Below, piece after piece: positions 43,905 to 53,138 of a DNA stretch of 64,000 nt. The DNA lies in the NCBI GenBank assembly GCA_026393755.1, contig JAPKZO010000021.1, positions 35,535 to 99,534 on the forward strand, read 5' to 3'. The position numbers were made by a program, and so were the translations under genes. The stretch comes from Acidobacteriota bacterium (GTDB lineage: Bacteria > Acidobacteriota > Vicinamibacteria > Vicinamibacterales > JAKQTR01). The notes beneath the pieces were generated by a model, which had not been told where the DNA came from, made no database searches, and worked only from the letters and a program-made list of their open reading frames with translations. Each line of letters starts with the position of its first letter. The first letter of the stretch is position 1.

Positions 43905-45608
43905 TCAGCGGGAGGGGGATCCCGAGAGAGTGTCTCGGCACAGTCCGACGATGGCCGCGCGGAGACGCACGTGGCTGTTGAACAGCGGCACAAAAGCCGA
44001 CTCGCGTCGGCCGCCCTTGGCGCGAATCACCTTCACCAGCGCTGCTCGATCTGTTTGGGGCCAGCGGGCGACGTTCGGCAGCACGGCGACGACGGGCGCC
44101 CAGCGCTCCCACGCCAGCCGCTCATCGCGAGACCATCGCCGCCAGCCTGCCACGTCCAGTGTCGCGGCGGCCTCATCAGCCAGCACGTGAGCTGCACGCG
44201 TACGATCCGATCCGAACCGCCGTGCGACGAGTGCGGAGACAGTCAGCCCCACGTTGCCGAGGCGCAGCGCTCCCATCACGTCTTCGCGCCGCGGCCCCGC
44301 CGACCAGAACACGGTGTGCTCGACCAGTCGCTCGACTGTGGGGCGGGCGGTTCGATAGTCGCGGTTCGCCGCCACCCGCCGGGCCTCGCGCGCCACCAGC
44401 GGCAGGATGTTCCTCGCCCGCGGGCGGAAGCCCAGCTTGTAATAGAACCACCACGCGCCCGAGTCGAGTCCTTCCTCGTTGCCCGCGCCGAGTTGATAGG
44501 GATCGATGCTGAACGTCTCCGATCCAAAGAGCGCGTGACAGGCGGCAAGCAACCGGCCGAACACATAGCCCGCTTCTCCGCCCCGGAACGTCTCAAAGAC
44601 GTTGTAGGCGATCTCCGAGGATTCAAACAGCGCACTGGTCAAGGCGTAGCCGATGGGTACGCCATTCTTGAGCGTCAGCAAGCCGTACACCGACTCGAAC
44701 AGAAAACGGCGCTCTGGGAGCACGCCAATCAGCGCGAACTGCAGGCCGTCGCCGCAATCGACGAGCCGCACATCACGCGGATCGGCCCAGGCAAACGCAT
44801 CGAGATCGCGTTTCCGCGTCACCATCGACTCGTGGGCCAGATCGATCAGCCGCGCCGCGTCACGCCTCGCCACTCCACGAATGGCCAGCGGCGGGCGAGA
44901 GATTTCGGCGCGCAGATCGGGCCTGGCTCTGTCGAGAGGGCGGCACTGATAGCTCACGGGCGCGCCGTCGAATCGGGCCAGCGTCCGGTTGGGACTCCCA
45001 GGGCCAGCGGCAATCCGCATCGGGACGTTCAGTTCGTCGAACAGGCGGTCCCGGGCCCAGGTCCCCGCAGGATACCGGGCCGCCCGCTCCACGAGGTACG
45101 CGGCGTCGGTCCCGCCTGGAGCGCGCAACCGGTCCAGCCACGCCCGCGCCCCGAGCGGCGGATCATCGAGACCGGGTACCTCCGCCGGCAACGCGTACAG
45201 CATCAGCGCGCGCAGCAGCCGGTTTTCATCAACGACATCTTCCCACTCCACCGTGAGGAGTCTGCCCCACCGGCTGGCCAGCCACTCCGCGGTGCAGAGA
45301 CCAAACGGATAGACGGTGTCGGTGCCCGCAACGCCTGAGTTCAACAACTCGTCCGAGACGCGCCGGAGATCGGGGCGTCTGGAGAACCGTCGCAACTGGC
45401 GCTCCACGGCGCTCAGCACTCGGGCGCTGTCCGGGTACGCGCGCCAGAAACACAACAGTTCGTGCAGATCGAGCACCTCGGCCGCCGAGGACAGAGAGCG
45501 GGCGGCAATGCGCGCCAGCAGCGCACACTTCTTCCGGGCGGACCCCGGGCCGAATTCCTCCCTCAAGCGTTGAAGTTCGCCAAGCAAGTAAAGCAATGAT
45601 GTGGCCAT
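43905..45608 (-). CDS. Large uncharacterised protein with GNAT-like segment
   Basis: 567 residues, mostly soluble and Arg/Ala-rich. No named family is recognised. Residues about 310-415 resemble an acetyltransferase-like core: VPIGYALTSALF, YNVFETFRGGEAGYVFGRL, then FSIDPYQLGAGNEEGLDSGAWWFYYKLGF, where a glycine-rich turn and a terminal Phe-Arg-Pro motif are placed as in GNAT folds. The flanking helical parts have no assignment. It is monocistronic. Three tandem palindromes stand immediately upstream (45621-45699), in the promoter region shared with the divergent flavoprotein gene. Confidence 0.68.
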   Translation of the reverse strand: MATSLLYLLGELQRLREEFGPGSARKKCALLARIAARSLSSAAEVLDLHELLCFWRAYPDSARVLSAVERQLRRFSRRPDLRRVSDELLNSGVAGTDTVYPFGLCTAEWLASRWGRLLTVEWEDVVDENRLLRALMLYALPAEVPGLDDPPLGARAWLDRLRAPGGTDAAYLVERAARYPAGTWARDRLFDELNVPMRIAAGPGSPNRTLARFDGAPVSYQCRPLDRARPDLRAEISRPPLAIRGVARRDAARLIDLAHESMVTRKRDLDAFAWADPRDVRLVDCGDGLQFALIGVLPERRFLFESVYGLLTLKNGVPIGYALTSALFESSEIAYNVFETFRGGEAGYVFGRLLAACHALFGSETFSIDPYQLGAGNEEGLDSGAWWFYYKLGFRPRARNILPLVAREARRVAANRDYRTARPTVERLVEHTVFWSAGPRREDVMGALRLGNVGLTVSALVARRFGSDRTRAAHVLADEAAATLDVAGWRRWSRDERLAWERWAPVVAVLPNVARWPQTDRAALVKVIRAKGGRRESAFVPLFNSHVRLRAAIVGLCRDTLSGSPSR

Positions 45609-45620
45609 GCAGCCACATTT

Positions 45621-45699
45621 TAGTCACTCCCGGAGTGATTACAGTTTTGTAATTACTCCCGGAGTGATTGGCTGGGACCTAATTACTCCGGGAGTGATT
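45621..45699. repeat. Three tandem copies of the dispersed palindrome
   Basis: Copies at 45621-45641, 45651-45669 and 45681-45699 spaced 30 bp centre to centre, each reading AATYACTCCSGGAGTGATT or close to it. A 30-bp period (nearly three helical turns) between divergent genes at 45608 and 45740 suits cooperative protein binding, or tandem insertion of a REP-like element. Confidence 0.8.
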
Positions 45700-45739
45700 G
45701 GCTCTCTGGTAGGATCGCACGTGCGAGAAACTCCAGCCC

Positions 45740-46975
45740 GTGAATAGCGGCGAAGCGGATGTTGACGTCATCATCCTCGGCGCGGGCGCCGCCGGGCTGA
45801 TGTGTGCGCTTCAGGCTGGCCGGCGCGGCCGGCGCGTCCTGGTGATTGATCACTGGCCGGCGATCGGCGAGCGGATCCGCATCTCCGGCGGCGGTCACTG
45901 CAACTTCACGAACCGCTCCGTGTCCGCAGCCAACTACCTTTCTCAGAACCCCCACTTCTGCCGATCGGCCCTGGCGCGCTTTCCTCCGAGCCAGTTTGTC
46001 GCGATGGTCGATGAGCATGGCATCGCGTACGAGGAACGCGACCACGGCCAGTTGTTCTGCTCGAGATCCGCGGAACAGATCACGCAGATGCTGCTGGGGA
46101 GTTGCGACGAGGCCGGCGTGCGAATCGCCGCGCGATGCCATGTGGCTGGGGTGACGGCCGCCGATGCCGGCGACGCGTCGGTGGGAGCGCGCTTCTCTGT
46201 GGCCACCAGTCACGGCACGTTCCGATCGCAATCGCTGGTGGTGGCAACCGGCGGACTGGCAGCACCGAAGCTCGGAGCCACGCCAGTCGGGTACCGCCTG
46301 GCCGAGCAGTTCGGCCTCCGGATCGTGCCCCCCAAGCCGGCACTCGTCCCCCTCGCCCTGCCATCGGAACTGCTGGTGCAGCTGGCTCCACTCTCGGGAG
46401 TGGCCTTCGAAGCTGAAGCGGCGTCGGCGGCCAGCCCTGAGCCGCGGTTCCGGAACGCCGTGCTCATCACGCATCAAGGCCTATCGGGCCCCGCGATTCT
46501 CCAATTGTCGAGCTACTGGCAGATGAGGGAGTACGGAGGCGGCCCAAAGGGCGCGGTGACGCTCAATCTGTTTCCCGACGTTGATTCCGCGTCCTGGCTC
46601 GAAGAGAAGCGCACGGGAACGCTCCTGTTGTCGGCGGCGCTCTCCGAACGACTCCCCCGCCGGTTCGCCCGCGCATGGTGCGCGCTCCGCGGGTTCGACA
46701 GGCCCGTCAATCAGATGTCCCGGGCCGAACTCGACGCGACGGCCCGCGCACTCAGCGAGTGGACGCTCGCACCCTCAGGCACGCTGGGCTTCGAGAAGGC
46801 CGAAGTGACGCTCGGCGGAGTGGACACCGGCGAGTTGTCGTCGAAGACGATGGAGGCCGGCAAGGTACCGGGGTTGTACTTCATCGGCGAAGTCGTTGAC
46901 GTGACCGGGTGGCTTGGCGGCTACAACTTCCAATGGGCCTGGTCATCGGGATGGGCCGCCGGGCAGTACGTGTAG
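45740..46975 (+). CDS. Flavoprotein of the HI0933/YhiN (BaiN) family
   Basis: 411 residues, GTG start. The N-terminal FAD motif GAGAAGLMCALQAGRRG and the family signature RISGGGHCNFTN are plain, and the C-terminus has VVDVTGWLGGYNFQWAWSSG. HI0933-type flavoproteins are reductases of poorly defined substrate; BaiN reduces bile-acid intermediates. It stands alone, divergent from the unknown 567-residue gene across the triple palindrome, so the two may share regulation. Confidence 0.88.
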   Translation: MNSGEADVDVIILGAGAAGLMCALQAGRRGRRVLVIDHWPAIGERIRISGGGHCNFTNRSVSAANYLSQNPHFCRSALARFPPSQFVAMVDEHGIAYEERDHGQLFCSRSAEQITQMLLGSCDEAGVRIAARCHVAGVTAADAGDASVGARFSVATSHGTFRSQSLVVATGGLAAPKLGATPVGYRLAEQFGLRIVPPKPALVPLALPSELLVQLAPLSGVAFEAEAASAASPEPRFRNAVLITHQGLSGPAILQLSSYWQMREYGGGPKGAVTLNLFPDVDSASWLEEKRTGTLLLSAALSERLPRRFARAWCALRGFDRPVNQMSRAELDATARALSEWTLAPSGTLGFEKAEVTLGGVDTGELSSKTMEAGKVPGLYFIGEVVDVTGWLGGYNFQWAWSSGWAAGQYV

Positions 46976-47065
46976 CGGCGCGCCGAACCCGACCACCGAG
47001 TGCACTTGCCGCTGACAGGCATTTTCGGCCTTGTCCCGAGCCACCGCTGGGACCACAATACTCGC

Positions 47066-47599
47066 ATGCTCCTCAAAGTGAACGGGGATACCCACGACGT
47101 GGGTGCGCCCGACCACTGGACGCTGCTCGAGGTCCTCCGGTACAAGCTGGGCTTTACCGGCACCAAACAGGGCTGCGACAAGGGTGATTGTGGCGCCTGC
47201 ACGGTGCTGCTCGATGGCGAACCCGTCCTCTCGTGCCTGATGCTTGCGAGTCTGGCCGAGGGTCACGAGATCACCACGATTGAAGGACTGGCTCCTCTGC
47301 ACGTGGCCCGGGGAGGCACGGGAGTCGATCCGGTTCAGGACGCGTTCGACCGGTGTGGGGCGCTGCAATGCGGCTTCTGCCAGAGCGGCATGATCCTCTC
47401 GGCGCGCGCCCTGCTCGACGCCAATCAGTCACCGACTGACGCCAACATCCGCGAGGCGCTTGCCGGCAACCTGTGCCGGTGCACCGGCTACACACAGATC
47501 ATCGAAGCCGTCCGCCTGACCGTGGCCGAGCGCCAGGGCACGCATCCGCCTCGTCGAGCGTGGGAGTCGCGGGCCGTCGATGGGCCGGCCGACGCGTGA
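47066..47599 (+). CDS. hcrC: 4-hydroxybenzoyl-CoA reductase gamma subunit (2x[2Fe-2S])
   Basis: 177 residues from ATG 47066 (22 upstream codons are open but not needed). Small iron-sulfur subunit of the xanthine dehydrogenase family: plant-type [2Fe-2S] cysteines in GCDKGDCGACTV and LSC, then the second cluster in CGFCQSG and NLCRCTGY. It carries electrons to the Mo centre. The alpha-subunit gene starts 1 bp after the stop. The neighbouring beta subunit with its extra cluster fixes the complex as HcrABC-like rather than xanthine or CO dehydrogenase. Confidence 0.88.
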   Translation: MLLKVNGDTHDVGAPDHWTLLEVLRYKLGFTGTKQGCDKGDCGACTVLLDGEPVLSCLMLASLAEGHEITTIEGLAPLHVARGGTGVDPVQDAFDRCGALQCGFCQSGMILSARALLDANQSPTDANIREALAGNLCRCTGYTQIIEAVRLTVAERQGTHPPRRAWESRAVDGPADA

Positions 47600-47600
47600 C

Positions 47601-49967
47601 ATGAGCGCACGCGATATTCACGGCATCGACGCGCCTTGGGGCGAATTCCGGCAGATAGGCCGGCCGCTCCGCAAGATTGACGGCCTTGCCAAGGCCACCG
47701 GCGCCGCCGTATACACGGACGACATCGCGCTGCCTGGAATGCTGCACGCCAAGACGCTCCGCAGCCCGCACCCTCACGCGCGGATCGTGTCGATTGATGC
47801 CCGCGAGGCGCTCGGTCTGCCGGGCGTGCATGCCGTCATTACGGGCGCCGATCTTCCTGTCGCCTACGGCGTGCTGCCCTGGACGCAGGACGAGACCGCC
47901 CTGGCGGTCGGCAAGGTGCGGTTCACCGGCGATCCGGTCGCGGCTGTCGCGGCCATCGACGAAGATACCGCCAACGCCGCGCTCGAGCGCATCAAAGTCA
48001 TCTACGAGCCGCTGCACCCGTATTTTGATCCGTTCGAGAGCCTTGCCAGATCCAATCCCGCGATCCACGAGGGACGCAAGGACGGCAACGTTTCGAAGCA
48101 CGTGGATCTGGCCTTCGGCGATGTGGACACGGAACTCGCGAACGCCGATCTGATCGTCGAAGACGACTACTTCTTCCATGGCACCACCCACGCCGCCATC
48201 GAGCCGCACTGCGCGGTCGCCCGGTACGGCGCCGACGGCCTGCTCACAGTCTGGTCAGCGACGCAGATCACCCACTACGTCCATCGGGCGCTGGCGCGCG
48301 TGCTGGGTCTGCCCCCGCACCGCATCCGTGTCATCCAGCCGCATCTGGGCGGCGGGTTCGGCGGCAAGTCGGATCCGTTCAGCCTGGAATTCGTCGTCGC
48401 CAAGCTCTCGATGTTGACGGCACGGCCGGTCAAGCTGCTCTACACCCGCGAAGAGGTGTTCTACACGCATCGGGGCCGGCATCCGATGCACATGCACTAC
48501 CGGACCGGCGTCTCGCGCGACGGACGCCTGGCCGCGGTGGACGCAAAGATCATCATCGATGGTGGCGCGTACAGTTCGTTCGGCCTGGTCACGACGTACT
48601 ACTCCGGTCAATTGCTGACCGGCCCGTACGCGTTCCCCGCCTATCGTTTCGACAGCACGCGGGTCTTCACCAACAAGCCGCCGTGCGGCCCGAAGCGCGG
48701 CCACGGCGCCGTGCAGCCGCGGTTCGCCTTCGAGGTGCAGCTCGATCAGATCGCCGAGCGCCTGCAGATCGACCCGATCGAACTGCGGCGCCGCAACGCG
48801 ATCGGCGCGAATACGCTGACGGTCAACGGGCAGCGGATCACGTCGAATGGGTTTCTCGAATGCCTCGCCCGCGTCGAGCGTGAAAGCGGATGGCGCGAGC
48901 GTCGCGGCAGGCTGCCGTTCGGACGGGGCCTTGGCGTGGCGGGTTCGATGTACATCTCGGGTACCAACTACCCGGTGTATCCCAACGACATGCCGCAGGC
49001 GGGCATTCAGCTCAAGCTCGATCGGTCGGGCATCGTCACGGTCTTCACCGGCAGCAATGACATCGGCCAGGGTTCCAGCAGTGTCGTCCAGTATCTGGTC
49101 GCCGAGGAACTCGGCATCGCGCTCGACCAGATTCGAGTGGTCGCGGCGGATACGGATCTGTGCCCCGTCGATCTGGGCGCGTACTCGAGCCGCGTCACCT
49201 TCATGGTGGGCAACGCCACCATTGATGCCTGCCGAAAGGTGCGATCGCAGATTGTCGAGGCAGTCGCGGCGGCGTGGAAGGTGCCCGCGACGCGCGTCGT
49301 GCTGGCGGGTGGCTGCGCCCGCGACACCGACGACGCCTCGCGCGTTATTCCGATGGCCGAGGCATTCGCGCTCGCCGAGACGATGTTCGACACCCTTGGC
49401 GCCACCGGCTCCTACAACACGCCGACGCTCGGCGGATCGTACCGGGGCGGGTCCATTGGCGCTGCGCCGGCCTATTCGTTCACGGCGCATGTCGTCGAGG
49501 TATCGGTTGATCCAGAGACTGGCCGCATCACGTGCGAGAAGGCCTGGATCGCCCACGACTGCGGCCGCGCGTTGAATCCGATGCTGGTCGCCGGGCAGAT
49601 GGAAGGCTCGGCCTACATGGGCATTGCCGAGGCGCTGCTGGAAGAGCACGACGTGAACCGCTTCGGGATCCACCGCGGGCCGTCGCTGCTCGACTATCGC
49701 ATCCCGACCTCGCTTGACACGCCCGAGTTGTACGCGCTGATTGTCGAAAGCCTCGATCCCGAGGGCCCCTACGGCGCGAAGGAAGCCGGCGAGGGACCGC
49801 TCCATCCTTCCGTGCCCGCCCTCTCGAATGCGGTCTTCGACGCGGTCGGCGTCCGCCTGACGCATTTGCCGTTCACGCCTGGAAAGGTGCTGGCGGCGCT
49901 GCGCGCCTCGGGCCGGCCAGGGGCGGGCGATGTTCGGGCGCCAACTGCGCAGAACGGGCGACGCTGA
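47601..49967 (+). CDS. hcrA: 4-hydroxybenzoyl-CoA reductase alpha subunit (molybdopterin)
   Basis: 788 residues from ATG 47601. The molybdenum-cofactor subunit that removes the para-hydroxyl of 4-hydroxybenzoyl-CoA to give benzoyl-CoA. Motifs: Moco loop GGGFGGKSDPF, the HcrA-typical TREEVFYTHRGRHP and TNKPPCGPKRGHGA, and the C-terminal GAKEAGEGP with the catalytic Glu. These sequences fit HcrA closely as recalled from Thauera, better than aldehyde or xanthine oxidoreductases. The stop overlaps the beta-subunit ATG by 1 bp. Confidence 0.9.
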   Translation: MSARDIHGIDAPWGEFRQIGRPLRKIDGLAKATGAAVYTDDIALPGMLHAKTLRSPHPHARIVSIDAREALGLPGVHAVITGADLPVAYGVLPWTQDETALAVGKVRFTGDPVAAVAAIDEDTANAALERIKVIYEPLHPYFDPFESLARSNPAIHEGRKDGNVSKHVDLAFGDVDTELANADLIVEDDYFFHGTTHAAIEPHCAVARYGADGLLTVWSATQITHYVHRALARVLGLPPHRIRVIQPHLGGGFGGKSDPFSLEFVVAKLSMLTARPVKLLYTREEVFYTHRGRHPMHMHYRTGVSRDGRLAAVDAKIIIDGGAYSSFGLVTTYYSGQLLTGPYAFPAYRFDSTRVFTNKPPCGPKRGHGAVQPRFAFEVQLDQIAERLQIDPIELRRRNAIGANTLTVNGQRITSNGFLECLARVERESGWRERRGRLPFGRGLGVAGSMYISGTNYPVYPNDMPQAGIQLKLDRSGIVTVFTGSNDIGQGSSSVVQYLVAEELGIALDQIRVVAADTDLCPVDLGAYSSRVTFMVGNATIDACRKVRSQIVEAVAAAWKVPATRVVLAGGCARDTDDASRVIPMAEAFALAETMFDTLGATGSYNTPTLGGSYRGGSIGAAPAYSFTAHVVEVSVDPETGRITCEKAWIAHDCGRALNPMLVAGQMEGSAYMGIAEALLEEHDVNRFGIHRGPSLLDYRIPTSLDTPELYALIVESLDPEGPYGAKEAGEGPLHPSVPALSNAVFDAVGVRLTHLPFTPGKVLAALRASGRPGAGDVRAPTAQNGRR

Positions 49968-50992
49968 TGCTGCGCCTGCCACGATTCCAGTTGCGGCGTC
50001 CGTCCACACTCGACGACGCGCTGGCTTGTCTTGCCGAGGCCGGACCACGCGGCAAACTCATCGCGGGCGGCACCGATCTGATACCCAACATGAAGCACGG
50101 GTTGATTACGCCGGCGACGGTGATTGCGCTTTCTGGCATCCCCGAACTCTCGGGCATTCGACGCGATCCTGACGGCGGCCTCGTAATCGGCGCGATGACG
50201 ACAATCGCCGAGGTGGCGGCAAACAAAGATGTGCAGGCGAGCGCGCCGTCGCTGGCTCAGGCCGCCAGCCTCGTGGCGAGCCCGCAGATCCGGCGCATGG
50301 GCACGATCGGCGGGAACATCCTGCTGGATACGCGCTGCCAGTGGTACAACCAGTCATCCTTCTGGCGATCGGCGGTCGGCTTCTGTCTGAAGCAGGGCGG
50401 CACCGCATGCCATGTTGTGGCGGGCGGTTCTCGCTGTGTGGCAGCGGCGTCAAACGACACGGCGCCTGCTCTGATGACTCTCGGCGCCTCGCTGGAGGTC
50501 GCTGGCCAGGCCGGCGGCCGCCGACGGGTGTCGATCGAGCGCTTCTGGACGGTAGACGGGGCGCGCAACCACTGTCTGGGAGACGACGAGATTCTCGTGT
50601 CCGTGCGAATCCCGAAGACACCTGCCGGACACCGCGGCGCATACGGTAAACTCCGCGACCGGGGCGCCATCGACTATCCTCTACTGGGCGTCGCCGTTCG
50701 CCTGGATCTGGATGGTGACGGCCTGGTCGAGCGATCTGACGTGGTGGTGACGGCGCTTGCGGCGGCCCCCAAGCGCGTCACATCGGCGGACGCGTCGCTT
50801 CGAGGGGTCTGGGCAGGCACGGCGGCATTCGCTGATCAGGTGGACACTGTCGCCGACGCCGCGTTTGGCCAGTGCCATCCGATCGAGAACATCCCGGGCG
50901 ACGCCGGCTGGCGGCGTGAGATGATTCGAGTCTACGTGCGGCGCACGTTGGAGGCAGCCGCGGCTGGCGGCGGCCCCGTGCATCATCTGTAG
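49967..50992 (+). CDS. hcrB: 4-hydroxybenzoyl-CoA reductase beta subunit (FAD, extra [4Fe-4S])
   Basis: 341 residues. FAD-binding medium subunit (LIAGGTDLIPNMK; MGTIGGNILLDTRC). Cysteines at 124, 140, 148 and 157 have spacing C-x15-C-x7-C-x8-C, the same as the four ligands of the unusual [4Fe-4S] cluster known only in HcrB-type subunits. Ordinary medium subunits of the family lack this loop. The cluster lets low-potential electrons flow to the substrate, so the complex should work reductively. It is the third gene of the operon, followed after 54 bp by the HMGL-like gene. Confidence 0.92.
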   Translation: MLRLPRFQLRRPSTLDDALACLAEAGPRGKLIAGGTDLIPNMKHGLITPATVIALSGIPELSGIRRDPDGGLVIGAMTTIAEVAANKDVQASAPSLAQAASLVASPQIRRMGTIGGNILLDTRCQWYNQSSFWRSAVGFCLKQGGTACHVVAGGSRCVAAASNDTAPALMTLGASLEVAGQAGGRRRVSIERFWTVDGARNHCLGDDEILVSVRIPKTPAGHRGAYGKLRDRGAIDYPLLGVAVRLDLDGDGLVERSDVVVTALAAAPKRVTSADASLRGVWAGTAAFADQVDTVADAAFGQCHPIENIPGDAGWRREMIRVYVRRTLEAAAAGGGPVHHL

Positions 50993-51046
50993 GAATGCGC
51001 ACCGGCCCCCGCCGGGTCTGGACGCTGGTTGATTCCGGAGACTGCC

Positions 51047-52348
51047 ATGAGCGACGTGCCCCCCTCATCCGACCTGATCTACGACTGGAACACGGCCGGC
51101 AACGGCTATCCGCATCGGGCGTCCCCGGTTGAGTTCGATGACGAGACGCTGCGCGACGGCCTGCAGTCGCCTTCGATTCGCGATCCCGCGATCGAGAAGA
51201 AGCTCGAGCTGCTGCACGTGATGGACGAGCTGGGGATCCGTTCGGCGGATCTCGGTCTTCCCGGCGCCGGACCGCGCGCCCGGGCGGACATCATCGCGCT
51301 CTGCGAGGAAATCCAGTCGGCGAAACTGAGCGTCGCACCGAACTGCGCCGTGCGGACGGTGATGGCCGATGTGCAGGCGCTGGTGAGCATCAGTGACAAG
51401 GTGGGGATGCCCATCGAGGCGTGCACGTTCATCGGCAGCTCCCCCATCCGCCAGTACGCCGAAGAGTGGTCGCTCGAGTACATGCTCAGGCTCACCGAGG
51501 AGACCGTGTCGTTCGCGGTCGCGCACGGCCTGCCCGTGATGTATGTCACCGAAGACACCTGTCGCGCCACGCCCGACACGATCCGCCGCCTCTTCAAGAC
51601 GGCGATTTCCGCGGGTGCCACGCGCGTCTGTGTCTGCGATACGGTGGGCCACATCTCGCCGCGCGGCGTCCGCAACCTGATTCCGTACGTCCGGCAGCTC
51701 ATCAAGGAGACGGGCGCCGACATCAAGATCGACTGGCACGGCCACAACGACCGCGGCCTGAGCGTCATCAACACCATCACGGCGATGACTTCGGGGGTGG
51801 ACCGCGTGCATGCCACCGCGCTCGGCCTCGGCGAACGGATTGGCAACTGCTCGATGGACCAGCTGCTCGTCAATCTCAAGCTGATGGGCTACATCAACAC
51901 GGATCTGCTGCCGCTTCACCGCTACGTGTCCGTGGCCAGTGAGGCGACCGGCGTCCCCATCCCGGCCAACTATCCCGTCTTCGGCGACGACGCCTTCCGG
52001 ACGGCGACCGGCGTCCACGCCGCGGCCATCATCAAGGCGAAGAAGAAGGGCGACGCCTGGCTGGCAGATCGGATCTACTCCGGCGTGCCGGCGGGCATGA
52101 TCGGCTTGAAGCAGCGCATCGACGTGGGCTTCATGTCGGGGGTGTCCAACGTCGTGCACTGGCTGATCGAACACGGGTTCGACGCGGAGGAACGGCTGGT
52201 CGAAGCCATCTTCCGCGCGGCCAAGGAACGCGATCGCATCATGACCGACGACGAGTTGATGCAGGTCGTGAAGTTCATGACGGAAGAGCCGCACAATGAC
52301 TTCCACGTCACCACGGTCGAGGAGTGGAAGCACACGATGGAGGAATAG
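51047..52348 (+). CDS. HMGL-like (DRE-TIM) acyltransferase or lyase
   Basis: 433 residues from ATG 51047 (GGAG at 8 bp). TIM-barrel of the 2-isopropylmalate synthase/homocitrate synthase/HMG-CoA lyase superfamily: FDDETLRDGLQSPS with the Asp-Arg-like start, CDTVGHISPRG, and DWHGHNDRGLSVINT with the metal His pair. The LeuA dimerisation/allosteric domain is replaced by a helical tail (FMTEEPHNDFHVTTVEEW). It lies with hcrCAB, so a role in aromatic-acid or downstream acyl-CoA metabolism is likely; the reaction is not known. It is not a standard gene of benzoyl-CoA clusters. Confidence 0.75.
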   Translation: MSDVPPSSDLIYDWNTAGNGYPHRASPVEFDDETLRDGLQSPSIRDPAIEKKLELLHVMDELGIRSADLGLPGAGPRARADIIALCEEIQSAKLSVAPNCAVRTVMADVQALVSISDKVGMPIEACTFIGSSPIRQYAEEWSLEYMLRLTEETVSFAVAHGLPVMYVTEDTCRATPDTIRRLFKTAISAGATRVCVCDTVGHISPRGVRNLIPYVRQLIKETGADIKIDWHGHNDRGLSVINTITAMTSGVDRVHATALGLGERIGNCSMDQLLVNLKLMGYINTDLLPLHRYVSVASEATGVPIPANYPVFGDDAFRTATGVHAAAIIKAKKKGDAWLADRIYSGVPAGMIGLKQRIDVGFMSGVSNVVHWLIEHGFDAEERLVEAIFRAAKERDRIMTDDELMQVVKFMTEEPHNDFHVTTVEEWKHTMEE

Positions 52349-52393
52349 TGTCCGCCGGGTCTGATGGAGCCAGGGGCCCCCGACACGGGAACG

Positions 52394-53131
52394 TTATCCG
52401 ATCAGTTGACCGCCGTCCACCCGCAGCACCTGTCCGGTGACATGGCGGCTCATGTCCGAACACAGAAACAGCACCATTCGCGCCACATCATCGGGCACGC
52501 CGAGCCGGCCGAGAGCCGTCTCGTCGATGGCCCGCTGGCGCCATTCGGGCGCGATGCCCTCGATGAGCGGCGTTTCAATCCAGCCCGGCGCCACCGCATT
52601 CACACGTATGCCGAAGCGTCCGACCTCTCGCGCGACGGTCCGGGCCAGCGCATTCAGACCGGCTTTGCTGGCCGAGTAGTTGGCCAGCCCGAGCTTGCCC
52701 CGCTCGCCGTTGATCGACGAGACGAGCGCGATGGCCCCGCCACCGGCCTTCCGCATCAAGGGCACGGCGCCGCGCACCAGGTAGAACGCTGAATCGAGGT
52801 TGGTTTCCACCACCGACGACCACGCCTCGTCGGACATCTTCCACACCACCGAGTCGCGGGCGATCCCGACCGAGTGCACGAGAATGTCGAGGCGCCCATC
52901 GGTCGCCTCAATCGACGCGAACAATTCGCGGACGGCGTCGGGCCGCGTCACATCGCACGCGATCGATCGCGTGCCGGACGGGCCGTCGTGGCCGGCTCGG
53001 TCGACCGACAGCACAGTGGCTCCCGCCTCGACCAGCATTGCGGCGATCGCCGACCCGATGGCGCCGCCACCGCCGGCGACGATGGCCACCTTCCCCGCGA
53101 GCGACAGCAACCCGGCCTGTGTCTGACTCAT
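52394..53131 (-). CDS. Short-chain dehydrogenase (FabG-like)
   Basis: 245 residues from ATG 53131, with GAGGG upstream (24 earlier codons are open). NAD(P)-binding motif VAGGGGAIGSAIA, NNAG-equivalent VHSVGIARD, catalytic Ser in VSSINGERG and YSASK, C-terminal GQVLRVDGGQLIG. It starts 7 bp after dch, so it belongs to the had-oah-dch operon. After ring opening by Oah the product is 3-hydroxypimeloyl-CoA; oxidation to 3-oxopimeloyl-CoA by this enzyme is a reasonable inference. Confidence 0.82.
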   Translation of the reverse strand: MSQTQAGLLSLAGKVAIVAGGGGAIGSAIAAMLVEAGATVLSVDRAGHDGPSGTRSIACDVTRPDAVRELFASIEATDGRLDILVHSVGIARDSVVWKMSDEAWSSVVETNLDSAFYLVRGAVPLMRKAGGGAIALVSSINGERGKLGLANYSASKAGLNALARTVAREVGRFGIRVNAVAPGWIETPLIEGIAPEWRQRAIDETALGRLGVPDDVARMVLFLCSDMSRHVTGQVLRVDGGQLIG

Positions 53132-53138
53132 GCTGCCC

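Noticed and set aside
48255..50048. A 597-codon minus-strand open frame
   Set aside because: Antisense shadow of the HcrA and HcrB genes, which carry diagnostic motifs.
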